A DNA stretch of 64,000 nt from an uncultured Lactobacillus sp. GTDB taxonomy: Bacteria > Bacillota > Bacilli > Lactobacillales > Lactobacillaceae. Within the stretch, counting starts at the first letter, position 1. Every line of letters begins with the position of its first letter. A program made the translations under genes and the position numbers. Under the pieces are notes generated by a model. The model was not told where the DNA came from and ran no database searches. It worked only from the letters and a program-made list of their open reading frames with translations. The DNA is taken from the NCBI GenBank assembly GCA_937916845.1, contig CALFSK010000069.1:62001-126000 (forward strand). Direction: 5' to 3'. Positions 1 through 8,264 of the stretch are shown piece by piece.

Positions 1-706
1 CCCCCAGATCCGGCGCAATCAGTTGCTGATAGGCTAACTTGAGTGCTTGGTATTCAGCGTTACGAGCGTCTAATTCTTCTTGTAGCGCCGTTACGGTATC
101 GTTCGTCGTCTCGTCGATAAACCGGTCGTAGAGGTTCGCCTCGGGGTCGTACACGTCGTAACCTTTACGGGCCCGCTTGCGCAGCTCTTTAAAAAGTTGG
201 TCGTCAGAATAGAGTGCCAACCCCTTTTTGACGCGCTTGGCCTTATCGACTTCCCGGAATAATGAGGCGATGAAGTGTCCGGTTAGCGGCGCTTCGGGAA
301 CTTGTAAGTCTTGATGCTGGGCTTTTTTAGCCACGGTTAGGAATCCGGGTGCTCGTAATGGTTGTGGCGCTAGGGCGACGGCCTCTGGGTCAAAAGCACG
401 GTAGATTAGGACGCCGATATGGCTTGGAATCTCATCTTTGACTTCCTCGTAAAGGGCTTGTGGGAGCACGAAGTAGTTATAGTGCCCAATAAAGGATAAC
501 TTGGCCTTCGAATGGAAGTCATTTTTAGTCACCTTTAACTCGTAGCACCGCCACTCAATCTGACCGTCTGGAAGTTGCTGATAGCTGAGCGTATCAACAA
601 TGCCCTTCTTATCGGGCATACTAACTTCTTCAACCACGTAAGCGCCCTGTTCCAAACAGTACTGATAGAGGGTACTTTCAAGTTGGCGTGTTAACTTAGT
701 CTTCAT
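1..706 (-). CDS. Partial nuclease-like protein (C-terminus beyond window)
   Basis: The reading frame is open from an ATG at 706 to the window edge, about 235 codons, and no stop is seen. The N-terminal region contains DTLSYQ, then WRCYELKVTKNDF, with the acidic/E-x-K spacing of PD-(D/E)XK nuclease folds, followed by a hydrophobic stretch ending NYFVLP. The visible C-terminal part is charged and probably coiled coil (ALQEELDARNAEYQ). Its first 11 bases overlap the end of the helicase gene upstream, so the two are co-transcribed. Inferred role: a DNA-binding or nuclease partner of the helicase. The family name is not recognised with certainty. Confidence 0.75.
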   Translation of the reverse strand, partial: MKTKLTRQLESTLYQYCLEQGAYVVEEVSMPDKKGIVDTLSYQQLPDGQIEWRCYELKVTKNDFHSKAKLSFIGHYNYFVLPQALYEEVKDEIPSHIGVLIYRAFDPEAVALAPQPLRAPGFLTVAKKAQHQDLQVPEAPLTGHFIASLFREVDKAKRVKKGLALYSDDQLFKELRKRARKGYDVYDPEANLYDRFIDETTNDTVTALQEELDARNAEYQALKLAYQQLIAPDLG

Positions 707-3077
707 TAGTAGTTTCCTCCTTAGTCTGGTGCCAAAAGTTGGCAATGGTGGCGCTGAGTTGCGGTAACGATTGAATTGTTTGGTAGTATTGCCAGTGCGA
801 TGGGAATAAATCGACGTACCGTTGACTCGCAAACCGCTGATCCAATAATAAAATAATCCCGGTATCTTGACTGCTACGAATTAGTCGACCGGCTGCCTGC
901 AAGACGTTATTCATGCCGGGAAGCTGGTAAGCGTAGGCAAATCCCTGACCGTTTTGATGGTCGTAGTAGTCTCGAATCAAGTTGGTTTCGGGATTTAAGC
1001 CGGGTAACCCGACACTGACAACGGCGACCCCAATCAACCGGTCCCCACGCAAATCGATTCCCTCTGAGAAGAGGCCACCGAGCACGCAAAAGCCGACGAG
1101 GGTGGTCGGATTATCCGCTTGGAATTGATCCAAAAAGGCTTGTCGGGCCGCCGCGTTCATGACGGATTCTTGGCTGGTCGTAGCAATGTCAGGATAAGTT
1201 TGTTCAAAGGCCGACTTGATCTGACTGAGATAGCCGTACGATGGAAAGAACACGAGATAATTGCCAGTTTTCCCAGTAACCAGTGCGTGTAAACTTTGAA
1301 TAATACGATCGACGTTACGCTCGCGTTCCCGGTAAGTCGTTTGGACGTACTGCGTTACTAAAATCGCCTGGTGCTTCGGCGGAAACGGGGAAGGTAATTG
1401 ATAAGCGAGACTGTTTGCTTCGCCACCTAAGACCCGTTGGTAGTACGCCATCGGGGACAGGGTCGCGGAGAACAGGACTGCGCCGGCACCGAGTTTCAGC
1501 GACCCGTCTAAGAAGTCACTAGGATCAAGGCAGAGTTCTTTAACCGTTAGATGGTGGCCATCTAAAACGAACCGGGTCTGATAGCTTCCATCGTACAAGT
1601 CCCCGATTTTAACGAAGGTTAAGCACGCAAAAAAGTAGTCACGGACGGCGTCTAAGAGTGGGGATGGTTTTTGTTGCGTCATCCAGTCAGTGACAAATTC
1701 GTTAAACGTCCGTAGGGTTCGCAAAAGGGGCTCCGGTGGGTCCGGCGTTACTTGTTCAGTGACACCGTCATCTAACAGGGACTGACTGAGTCGTGTAAAG
1801 CTGCGGCGCACTTTTTTGAGCGCTTGTTGTAAGTCGTCGCTTGGTTGCGTTTTGTCGGGCCGGGCCAGCTTTAATATGGAACCAATCGCTTGGTCGCTAA
1901 CGGCCGCTGAATACATATCCCGGGCCCGACTGACGAGGTTATGGGCTTCGTCAACGAGGAAAAAGTTGTCGTCGTCACCCTCGCTGAAGAACCGTTGTAA
2001 GTAAACGAGCGGGTCGAATAAGTAGTTATAGTCACAGATGACCACGTCACAAAAGAGTGAGGCGTCCAGTGAAAATTCAAAGGGGTCCACGGTATGTTTA
2101 CGAGCGTAGCGTTCAATCACTGGTCGTGTGAGCTGATTTTCGTGAGTGAGTAAGTCTTTAAGCGCTGGTTTTAAGCGGTCGTAGTAGCCAATCATAAACG
2201 GATTTTCTTCCGGGAGTAAATCCTGCTCTTCCGGAAAACGGATCTGGTCTTTGGCCGTCAAGGTGATACTCTTAATGACCAATCCGTCGTGACTCATGAG
2301 GTCGATAGCTTCCTCTGCCACGTGCCGGGTGCTTTGCTTCGCGGTGAGGTAGAAGAGGCGTTCAATTAAATCTTCACCGAGCGCTTTGACGGCCGGAAAG
2401 AGTGTCGAAATCGTTTTACCAGTTCCCGTCGGTGCTTCGACGAAGAGGCGTTTGTTAAGCCGAACGGTCTTGTAAACGGCCGCGGCGAGCTCGCGTTGTC
2501 CGGGTCGAAACGCGGGAAAAGGAAACGGGAGGTCGTTAATTGAGGCGTTGCGCTGCTTGCGAAGGTCCGCCCGTAACGTGAGCCAGTATTCGTATTCGGT
2601 AATGAGGTCTTTAAAGAACTGATCGAGTTCGGCGCGCCGCAGGACCTTTTGTTCTTTAGTCACTTTTTCGGTGCTGACTTGAAAATAGGTCAATTGTAAG
2701 GTGACCTTATCAAGCTCGGGATGTTCTTGTAATAATAGGTAGCCATAAACTTTGACCTGGCCCCAGTACAGGGTGCGGGTATTGTCGCTTAGGTCATCAT
2801 ACGCCTGATCGGACGTTTTGATTTCTTCAATCAGGGCGCCGTCGTCGTTTAACTGGATACCGTCTGCGCGGCCAGAAATGACGTAGTCGCTCCCGTTCAT
2901 CGTCACGGTCTTTTTAAGGTAGACTTCGCTGTCATAGTCTTCACCACGACTGCTTTGGAGCCGCCGATGAATTTTAGCCCCGTTTAAGGCGGTATTCTGA
3001 CTATTTTTAACTTCGTTTAGGTCGCCTTGACGAAGAACGAATTCAACGAGTTGACGAATACCAATTTTAGGTGCCAT
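696..3077 (-). CDS. XPD/DinG-type helicase with N-terminal RecB-like nuclease domain
   Basis: This 793-residue protein combines two modules. Residues about 60-120 carry a RecB/Cas4-like nuclease signature: D72, E85-I-K87 and Q106-x3-Y. Residues about 190-790 form a superfamily 2 helicase with Walker A APTGTGKT (215-222), DEAH box VDEAHN (375-380), a VLFSATLSP motif and a C-terminal QAAGRLIRS motif. It should unwind DNA 5' to 3' using ATP, probably in repair. The four cysteines that hold the Fe-S cluster in XPD and DinG relatives are absent: no cysteine lies between Walker A and residue 343, and the KDQIR and TVDPFEF segments have Arg and Asp where cysteine is usual. The nuclease-like gene downstream overlaps it by 11 bases. 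Confidence 0.88.
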   Translation of the reverse strand: MAPKIGIRQLVEFVLRQGDLNEVKNSQNTALNGAKIHRRLQSSRGEDYDSEVYLKKTVTMNGSDYVISGRADGIQLNDDGALIEEIKTSDQAYDDLSDNTRTLYWGQVKVYGYLLLQEHPELDKVTLQLTYFQVSTEKVTKEQKVLRRAELDQFFKDLITEYEYWLTLRADLRKQRNASINDLPFPFPAFRPGQRELAAAVYKTVRLNKRLFVEAPTGTGKTISTLFPAVKALGEDLIERLFYLTAKQSTRHVAEEAIDLMSHDGLVIKSITLTAKDQIRFPEEQDLLPEENPFMIGYYDRLKPALKDLLTHENQLTRPVIERYARKHTVDPFEFSLDASLFCDVVICDYNYLFDPLVYLQRFFSEGDDDNFFLVDEAHNLVSRARDMYSAAVSDQAIGSILKLARPDKTQPSDDLQQALKKVRRSFTRLSQSLLDDGVTEQVTPDPPEPLLRTLRTFNEFVTDWMTQQKPSPLLDAVRDYFFACLTFVKIGDLYDGSYQTRFVLDGHHLTVKELCLDPSDFLDGSLKLGAGAVLFSATLSPMAYYQRVLGGEANSLAYQLPSPFPPKHQAILVTQYVQTTYRERERNVDRIIQSLHALVTGKTGNYLVFFPSYGYLSQIKSAFEQTYPDIATTSQESVMNAAARQAFLDQFQADNPTTLVGFCVLGGLFSEGIDLRGDRLIGVAVVSVGLPGLNPETNLIRDYYDHQNGQGFAYAYQLPGMNNVLQAAGRLIRSSQDTGIILLLDQRFASQRYVDLFPSHWQYYQTIQSLPQLSATIANFWHQTKEETTNED

Positions 3078-3180
3078 CGGACGGTTCCTTTCTGAATGGA
3101 TTGACTTTCATTATAAAACATCTGTTCGGGTTTGTCTGCGTTAAGTCGGATTGCGGTATAAATAACCGGTCAGACCGCAT

Positions 3181-3216
3181 AAAAACGGGGGTCCCAGCTG
3201 TTTGGGACCCCCGTTA
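3181..3216 (-). terminator. Intrinsic terminator of the small membrane protein gene
   Basis: Perfect 13-bp inverted repeat (AACGGGGGTCCCA and its complement) around a six-base loop. On the minus strand it is followed by five T residues. It lies 17 bases past the stop of the gene at 3233. Confidence 0.85.
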
Positions 3217-3232
3217 ACTGCAACTTAGTTCA

Positions 3233-3604
3233 TTATTTTTGGTACCAATTACTGTGGCGCTGACGAATCGTTTTACGGAGACTAAAGCCGTAGCTAACGA
3301 TTAGTGCGGTCAGTAAGGTCGCAACCGCGGCACCTAACCAGGAGTGGGGACTACTAAAATAGCCCGCATAACCCGCGCCAACACTAACGAAAATGATGAC
3401 AGGAATCAATATATTGATAGGTGCTGGGTGTAAGAAGATAAGCCCGACAATCCACAAGCCAGCCGCTGTAACCACGGCGTCGACACTGACGGTTGTCCCG
3501 AAATTAGTGATTAATGCCCATAATGCGACGATTGCCCCAACGACTAACAATAAAGCGGCGAAACTGTTACTGAGGGTCCAAGAAAAATGCTTCTTCGTCA
3601 TCAT
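3233..3604 (-). CDS. Small four-helix membrane protein, unknown function
   Basis: About 123 residues with four predicted membrane helices and a basic C-terminus (RKTIRQRHSNW). Three ATG codons lie close together at 3610, 3604 and 3601. The GAGG Shine-Dalgarno sequence is only 2 bases from the first and 8 from the second, so I start at 3604. It is monocistronic, with its own terminator downstream and ackA divergent upstream. I do not recognise a named family. The layout resembles small uncharacterised lactobacillar membrane proteins, and no catalytic motif is visible. Confidence 0.7.
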   Translation of the reverse strand: MMTKKHFSWTLSNSFAALLLVVGAIVALWALITNFGTTVSVDAVVTAAGLWIVGLIFLHPAPINILIPVIIFVSVGAGYAGYFSSPHSWLGAAVATLLTALIVSYGFSLRKTIRQRHSNWYQK

Positions 3605-3790
3605 GATCATCGCCTCGCTTTCTTTGCTTTTATTATACCGTAAAATGGGATAATGAAAAAAATGATAAGTCGGGAATATTGTTTACAATGATATGAAAAT
3701 ATAAGCTTTTTGAATAAAACCTTGAAAGCGCATCCATTATTGGCTAAACTGGCAGTAGGCACACTTGATGATGGATGGAGGAAATATAGC

Positions 3791-4999
3791 ATGGCAAAAA
3801 TATTAGCAATTAACGCTGGTAGTTCAACTTTAAAATGGAAGTTATTTAGCGTTCCAGAAGAAACGGTGATCGCCTCAGGGATGGTTGACCGTTTAGGATT
3901 ACCTGATTCAGTTTTCGTGATTAAAAAAGCGGACGGGACGAAGTACAAAGAAACCCGTCCAACGATCGATGCAAAAGAAGCGGCTGCGATGGTTCTAACT
4001 CGCTTGAAGAGTGATGGCATTTTAACTCACTTATCCGAGATTACAGGAATTGGTCACCGGGTCGTTGCGGGTGGCGAACACTTTAGAGATTCAGTGATCA
4101 TTACCCCCGAAACGTTAAAGGAAATCAAAGATTTGTCTGAGTATGCGCCGTTACATAATCCAACGCAAGCTTATTACATTGAAGTCTTCCAAAGCTTATT
4201 ACCAAAGGTGGTTCAAGTGGCTGTCTTTGATACGTCGTTGTTTGCAACGATGCCAAAAGTAAACTACTTATATAGTATTCCTTACGAATACTACGAAAAA
4301 TTCGGAGCACGGAAGTACGGTGCGCACGGGACTAGTCACCGTTACGTTGCAAACCGGACGGCTGAAATTTTAGGCAAGCCGTTAGACTCACTTAAATTGA
4401 TCACGTTACATTTAGGGTCAGGTGCTTCAATCACCGCTTTTGATCATGGTAAGGCCATTGATACGTCCATGGGCTTTACGCCGTTAGCGGGGATTACGAT
4501 GAGTACCCGTTCTGGGGACATTGATGCGTCTTTGATTCCATTCTTGATGCGGCACCTTGGGATTTCTGACGTCCAAGACTTCATTGATATTCTAAACCAC
4601 AAGTCCGGGTTACTCGGTATTTCTGGGTTATCACCTGACATGCGTGACTTGGATAAGACGAAGGACAGTCGCGAACGTTCCGAACTTGCTTTGGAAATCT
4701 TCGCAAGCCGGGTTGTGAAGTACATCGGGAGTTACATTGCTGAAATGAACGGCATCGACGCTTTGATCTTTACGGCCGGTGTTGGTGAAAACTCCGTTGC
4801 AATGCGTGCGCGGATCTTGAAACAATTGAGCTACTTCGGTGTGACGGTCGATGACGAAAAGAACGACGTCCACGGTAAAGAACAAGTCATTAGTAAGGAT
4901 GGCGAACCAGTTAAAGTGATGGTCGTTCCAACCAATGAAGAGTTAATGATCGTGCGTGACGTTGAACGTTTGACCGAAAAAAGTCCAGTAACGGATTAA
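3791..4999 (+). CDS. ackA: Acetate kinase
   Basis: 402 residues, the normal length. AckA interconverts acetyl phosphate plus ADP with acetate plus ATP in the cytoplasm and is the ATP-yielding end of the phosphoketolase or pyruvate route. Family motifs are present: AINAGSSTLKWKLF at the N-terminus (phosphate loop), GHRVVAGGE (substrate-binding Arg), GAHGTSHRYV and MSTRSGDID. The frame is open further upstream to 3710, but GGAGGAA sits 7-8 bases before the ATG at 3791 and the family N-terminus begins there. Monocistronic, with a terminator just after the stop. Confidence 0.97.
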   Translation: MAKILAINAGSSTLKWKLFSVPEETVIASGMVDRLGLPDSVFVIKKADGTKYKETRPTIDAKEAAAMVLTRLKSDGILTHLSEITGIGHRVVAGGEHFRDSVIITPETLKEIKDLSEYAPLHNPTQAYYIEVFQSLLPKVVQVAVFDTSLFATMPKVNYLYSIPYEYYEKFGARKYGAHGTSHRYVANRTAEILGKPLDSLKLITLHLGSGASITAFDHGKAIDTSMGFTPLAGITMSTRSGDIDASLIPFLMRHLGISDVQDFIDILNHKSGLLGISGLSPDMRDLDKTKDSRERSELALEIFASRVVKYIGSYIAEMNGIDALIFTAGVGENSVAMRARILKQLSYFGVTVDDEKNDVHGKEQVISKDGEPVKVMVVPTNEELMIVRDVERLTEKSPVTD

Positions 5000-5010
5000 A
5001 TCAAAAAAAT

Positions 5011-5049
5011 AAAGGATCGTGGTTGTTATGACCGCGGTCCTTTTGTTTT
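5011..5049 (+). terminator. Intrinsic terminator after ackA
   Basis: Imperfect inverted repeat starting AAAGGATCGTGGT and ending ACCGCGGTCCTTTT, followed by GTTTTG. It begins 11 bases after the ackA stop codon. Confidence 0.8.
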
Positions 5050-5054
5050 GAGCT

Positions 5055-5284
5055 GAAATCTAAAGTTTGAAAGTTAAATTTAGGGATTGATTACTGTTGT
5101 GTCAGTGTTTAGGCTAATATAAATTAACTACTTGTGAGTTAGTCCGGTTGCCACTGATTATCCAAATCACAATAGTAAGTCTGTTTTTAGCACACGAGGC
5201 TACCCGACGGAGCGGATAATTTAGGAATAACTATCACTACTGTTATGTTGTTAATAGCGATTTTAGACTTTTCAACCTTTAGCT
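5055..5284 (+). repeat. Collapsed copy of the large structured element
   Basis: This 230-bp stretch between ackA and the GNAT gene aligns with the flanks of the full element at 52926-53455. Shared blocks include CTACTTGT, ATTATCC-AATCA-AATAGTAA, TCTGTTTTTAGC, GGCTACCCGACGGAGC and GGAATAACTATCACTACTG. It lacks domain 1 completely and the 5' half of domain 2, keeping only AGCACAC-GAGGCTACCCGAC from the domain 2 stem. The ends still pair: CTAAAG-TTTGAAA near 5070 with TTTtCAA-CCTTTAG near 5280. It is read in the same orientation as the other copies and appears to be a deletion derivative. Confidence 0.75.
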
Positions 5285-5320
5285 GAAATTGTTAAAGTAG
5301 CCGCCTAGCCTTAAATGTGT

Positions 5321-5779
5321 TTAAGAAGCTGATGAATTAGCCGTTGATAATGCACTTTTAAGCATTTTAATGTGTTCAGTGTGGTGGAAGATGAATGGCG
5401 TTCCACTTGTTGCGAAGCCGAAGCGTTTGTAAAAGTCTTGTACTTGGATCTGCGCTTCAATTTGAATGTTGAGTCCGGTGAAACGAGTTTTAGCGATATT
5501 TAAAATGTGGGTCATTAATTCGGTTCCAACGTGTTGCCCGCGTAATTGCCGGTCAACGACGACGCGACCGAATGATAAGTGCTGGTCTTCTTTAAACACT
5601 CTTGCATATGCAACTATTTTATGATTGATGGTTTTAAAAATATGCACCGCATTGAGGTCGATTTGATCGACTTCTTGATAGACGCGTTTCTGTTCAACAA
5701 CGAACGTTTTGACGCGTAATTCGTAAATAGCGTATAATTCAAGTGGTGTTAACTCTGAAAAGCTTTTAATGTTCCACAA
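5321..5779 (-). CDS. ElaA-type GNAT acetyltransferase
   Basis: About 152 residues. The N-terminal segment FSELTPLELYAIYELRVKTFVVEQ is typical of the ElaA branch of the GNAT fold, and the acetyl-CoA loop follows as RQLRGQHVGTELM. Substrate unknown. The best start is a TTG at 5779 with GGGAGG eight bases upstream. An in-frame ATG at 5836 lies inside the operator palindrome and has no ribosome site. It is divergent from the MarR gene and both promoters share the palindrome at 5824-5837. A second copy of the 12-base palindrome core lies inside this gene at 5602-5613. Confidence 0.85.
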   Translation of the reverse strand: MWNIKSFSELTPLELYAIYELRVKTFVVEQKRVYQEVDQIDLNAVHIFKTINHKIVAYARVFKEDQHLSFGRVVVDRQLRGQHVGTELMTHILNIAKTRFTGLNIQIEAQIQVQDFYKRFGFATSGTPFIFHHTEHIKMLKSALSTANSSAS

Positions 5780-5823
5780 AATGACAACCTCCCTTAATAC
5801 GTCGTTTAGTTTATCACTACATA

Positions 5824-5837
5824 ATTGCATATGCAAT
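5824..5837. promoter_or_regulatory. Putative MarR operator palindrome
   Basis: Perfect 14-bp palindrome ATTGCATATGCAAT in the space between the divergent GNAT and MarR genes, 20 bases before the MarR start. Position and symmetry fit autorepression by the MarR-type regulator. Confidence 0.65.
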
Positions 5838-5856
5838 AATAAAAAGGAGATTTAAA

Positions 5857-6282
5857 ATGATACCAACGTTAAGATTAATGGGTACCTTATCACGGCTCGT
5901 GATGAATGAAGGCAACCAGCGTTTTGCCAAATATGACCTCAATAACAACCAGTTTATTTACTTGATTCGAATTTGCGAACAACCAGGGCTCTTTTTCAGC
6001 CAGTTAGCGGATCAAATGAAGATGGACCGGACGACCAATTATCGTGCCGTTCAAAACCTGATTAAGAAAGGGTATGTGATCAAGCGTAATCATACGGAGA
6101 ATAAAAAGGTTCGTTGCCTATATCCAACGGCCGCTGGTCAGGCCCTATACCCGGAGCTCCACGCGTATGAACAGTGGTGTGCTGAACTAGTTGGTGAAAA
6201 GTTGACAGCTGGCCAGCGTCAGGTCTTGTTCGAAAGCTTAAACCTAGTAACGACCAATATTGAACATCATTTGGAAAACTGA
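5857..6282 (+). CDS. MarR-family transcriptional regulator
   Basis: 141 residues with a winged helix: LFFSQLADQMKMDRTTNYRAVQNLIKKGYV is the helix-turn-helix region (about 50-80), followed by the basic wing KRNHTENKKVR. The C-terminal helix supports dimerisation. The start has AAAAAGGAG about eight bases upstream. Its divergent neighbour is an ElaA-type acetyltransferase, and the shared palindrome suggests that it controls itself and that neighbour. The ligand is unknown. Confidence 0.9.
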   Translation: MIPTLRLMGTLSRLVMNEGNQRFAKYDLNNNQFIYLIRICEQPGLFFSQLADQMKMDRTTNYRAVQNLIKKGYVIKRNHTENKKVRCLYPTAAGQALYPELHAYEQWCAELVGEKLTAGQRQVLFESLNLVTTNIEHHLEN

Positions 6283-6362
6283 CCTTTTAATGATAATCAT
6301 AAAAAATTAAACGGCTTTTTAGCTGAATTTTGCGGGCTTTCAGTGTACGATGTACTTAACCA

Positions 6363-6368
6363 TATAAT
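6363..6368 (+). promoter_or_regulatory. Possible -10 box of the NADH dehydrogenase promoter
   Basis: TATAAT lies 93 bases before the ndh start. No convincing -35 hexamer is seen at 17 bases. A short TGTACGATGTACTT dyad lies just upstream and might bind a regulator. Confidence 0.4.
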
Positions 6369-6460
6369 GGCATTTGAGCTGTCAAAAATGACCGGAGCCA
6401 CAATCAATTTAGCGCGCTGTGGGGGTCGTTTGGCTGAATGATGAAAGGGGTAAACAAGAC

Positions 6461-7663
6461 ATGTCAACAACTTTAGTGCTTGGCGGGGGCTATGCTGGAA
6501 TGAGGGCCGTCAAGTTTTTAACGAAAGGGCTACCTAGTGGGGATCAATTGATTTTAGTTGATCAAATACCGACACATACGGAGAAAACTAATCTCCATGA
6601 AGTTGCGGCCGGAACGATTGATCCAGAACGGATTACGTATAACATTCCGTCCGTAATTGCAAAACGGGTCACGTTTGTGCAAGCGACGGTTAATAATGTC
6701 GACGTCGCAAACAAAGCCATCAGTTTCGAAGACCATGATGACATCAGCTATGATTACTTAGTGCTTGCATTGGGCTTCCAGTCCGAAACTTTTGGGGTAC
6801 CGGGTGCGAATGAAAATGCGTTGGCAATGGATGATCTTCAAACGGCGCAAGCGGTTTATCAACACATTGAAGACCGGGTCAAGGCCTATCAAACGAGCAA
6901 GGATCACAATGATTTGAAGATTGCGGTCTGTGGTGCGGGCTTTACCGGGATTGAATTGTTAGGTGAACTGACACAGTCGTTGCCTAAGTTACAGAAGAAG
7001 TATCAGGTCCCCGCAATCAAATTAGTTTGTTTGGAACGAATGCCATCAATTTTGCCGATGTTCAACCAAGACTTGCGAGACTATGCGCTGGCCTTCATGG
7101 AAAAGAACAACGTTGAAATGCGGTTAGGTTCCGCTATTACGGCGATTAAACCCGGTGCCGTTGCTTATACGGATACGGACAAAGTTGAACATGAATTTGC
7201 CGCTAATACGATTATTTGGACGGTGGGGGTCAGTGGGTCGCACGTTATTGCGGATTCTGGCTTCCAGCAGCGTCGTAACCGGGTTACGGTCCAACCAGAC
7301 TTGTCACTAGAAGATCGGCCAGAAGTCTTTATCGTGGGTGACGTGGCGGCGGTAATGCCACCCGATGGCGAACGGCCATACCCAACGACAGCCCAAATTG
7401 CGCTGGCTTGTGGTGAACAAGCAGCCAAGAACATTGTGGCTTTGCGAAATGGCAAAGCCACGACACCGTTTAATTATCAATCCAGCGGAACGGTCGCATC
7501 GCTCAGTGACCGCGACGGGATTGGTGAAATCTTCAGTAGCAACCGCCCCGTTAAAGGGTATCCGGCTTCAGCACTGAAAAAGGTGATCACCGACCGTTCG
7601 CTACTTGAGAGTGCCCACTTGGGGACGGTCTTCAGTAAGGGACGTTTCGACTTATATCATTAA
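6461..7663 (+). CDS. ndh: Type II NADH dehydrogenase (NAD(P)/FAD oxidoreductase)
   Basis: 400 residues. It transfers electrons from NADH to quinone, or indirectly to oxygen, at the membrane surface without pumping protons. The N-terminal FAD site is LVLGGGYAGM. The second dinucleotide site is IAVCGAGFTGIELLGEL (about 155-172). The C-terminal FAD motif FIVGDVAAV is also present. The frame is open further upstream, but AAGGGG lies 10 bases before the ATG at 6461 and the FAD motif follows it directly. In lactic acid bacteria such enzymes regenerate NAD under aeration. Monocistronic, with a strong bidirectional terminator downstream. Confidence 0.9.
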   Translation: MSTTLVLGGGYAGMRAVKFLTKGLPSGDQLILVDQIPTHTEKTNLHEVAAGTIDPERITYNIPSVIAKRVTFVQATVNNVDVANKAISFEDHDDISYDYLVLALGFQSETFGVPGANENALAMDDLQTAQAVYQHIEDRVKAYQTSKDHNDLKIAVCGAGFTGIELLGELTQSLPKLQKKYQVPAIKLVCLERMPSILPMFNQDLRDYALAFMEKNNVEMRLGSAITAIKPGAVAYTDTDKVEHEFAANTIIWTVGVSGSHVIADSGFQQRRNRVTVQPDLSLEDRPEVFIVGDVAAVMPPDGERPYPTTAQIALACGEQAAKNIVALRNGKATTPFNYQSSGTVASLSDRDGIGEIFSSNRPVKGYPASALKKVITDRSLLESAHLGTVFSKGRFDLYH

Positions 7664-7670
7664 ATGTAGA

Positions 7671-7726
7671 AAAAACCAACGCAGCCACCAATCGGTTAAC
7701 GATTTAGAGTGCCTGCGTTGGTTTTT
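7671..7726. terminator. Bidirectional terminator between ndh and the ABC operon
   Basis: AAAACCAACGCAG pairs with CTGCGTTGGTTTT. It is followed by T-runs on both strands and closes the two convergent units. Confidence 0.85.
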
Positions 7727-7742
7727 ATTCTATATTGGTGCA

Positions 7743-8264
7743 TTAGAAGTCAAGTAGGTAGGAATACTTCATGTATTGTTTGCCATGGGGGACTAAAAAA
7801 CTAAAACGGGGGGTGGCGTTTCTAGAGGCATAATTGTCGCGGGGGGTCCGAAACGACATGACGATTACCCGCCGGCCTTTCTGGGACATGTCGTTCATGG
7901 ACAGTGCTTTTCCTGTAGTTGTGGTTGGTCCCTTGGTCATACTATAGTAGCCATAAGGAATGTTAAACCACATATTGTCATCAAAGTTTGGATTATTGGT
8001 TTTAAAGCCATAGTTGCTAGGACCGACCTGATCGATGCTCATCGTTACGTTCATGAGAGCTTCGTCATTCGTTAGCTTTGTTTGGGTTCTTAAAATCTTG
8101 AAATGAACATCTGGGTCCTTAACGGTTTGGTTGCGTTTAACAACGACCTCTTTAACGTTTTGGGGGAGGTATCCGCGGTTAACCACCCGGTAGCGCCAGC
8201 CTGCCAAAATACTCAACAGGAAGATTAGGCTGAGCGTTAGTCCCCATTTGGCTTTAGATTTCAT
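7743..8264 (-). CDS. Membrane-anchored extracellular protein, last gene of ABC operon
   Basis: 173 residues. A basic start is followed by one membrane helix (LTLSLIFLLSILAGW, about 9-23), and the remaining ~150 residues are polar and probably extracellular. There is no lipobox. The first 11 bases overlap the ATPase gene, showing tight coupling to the transporter. I do not recognise the family. Its position suggests an accessory or substrate-contacting subunit, possibly for peptide export or immunity. Confidence 0.75.
   Translation of the reverse strand: MKSKAKWGLTLSLIFLLSILAGWRYRVVNRGYLPQNVKEVVVKRNQTVKDPDVHFKILRTQTKLTNDEALMNVTMSIDQVGPSNYGFKTNNPNFDDNMWFNIPYGYYSMTKGPTTTTGKALSMNDMSQKGRRVIVMSFRTPRDNYASRNATPRFSFLVPHGKQYMKYSYLLDF

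Noticed and set aside
3710..3790. In-frame upstream extension of ackA
   Set aside because: The ribosome site GGAGGAA and the conserved kinase N-terminus both place the start at 3791.
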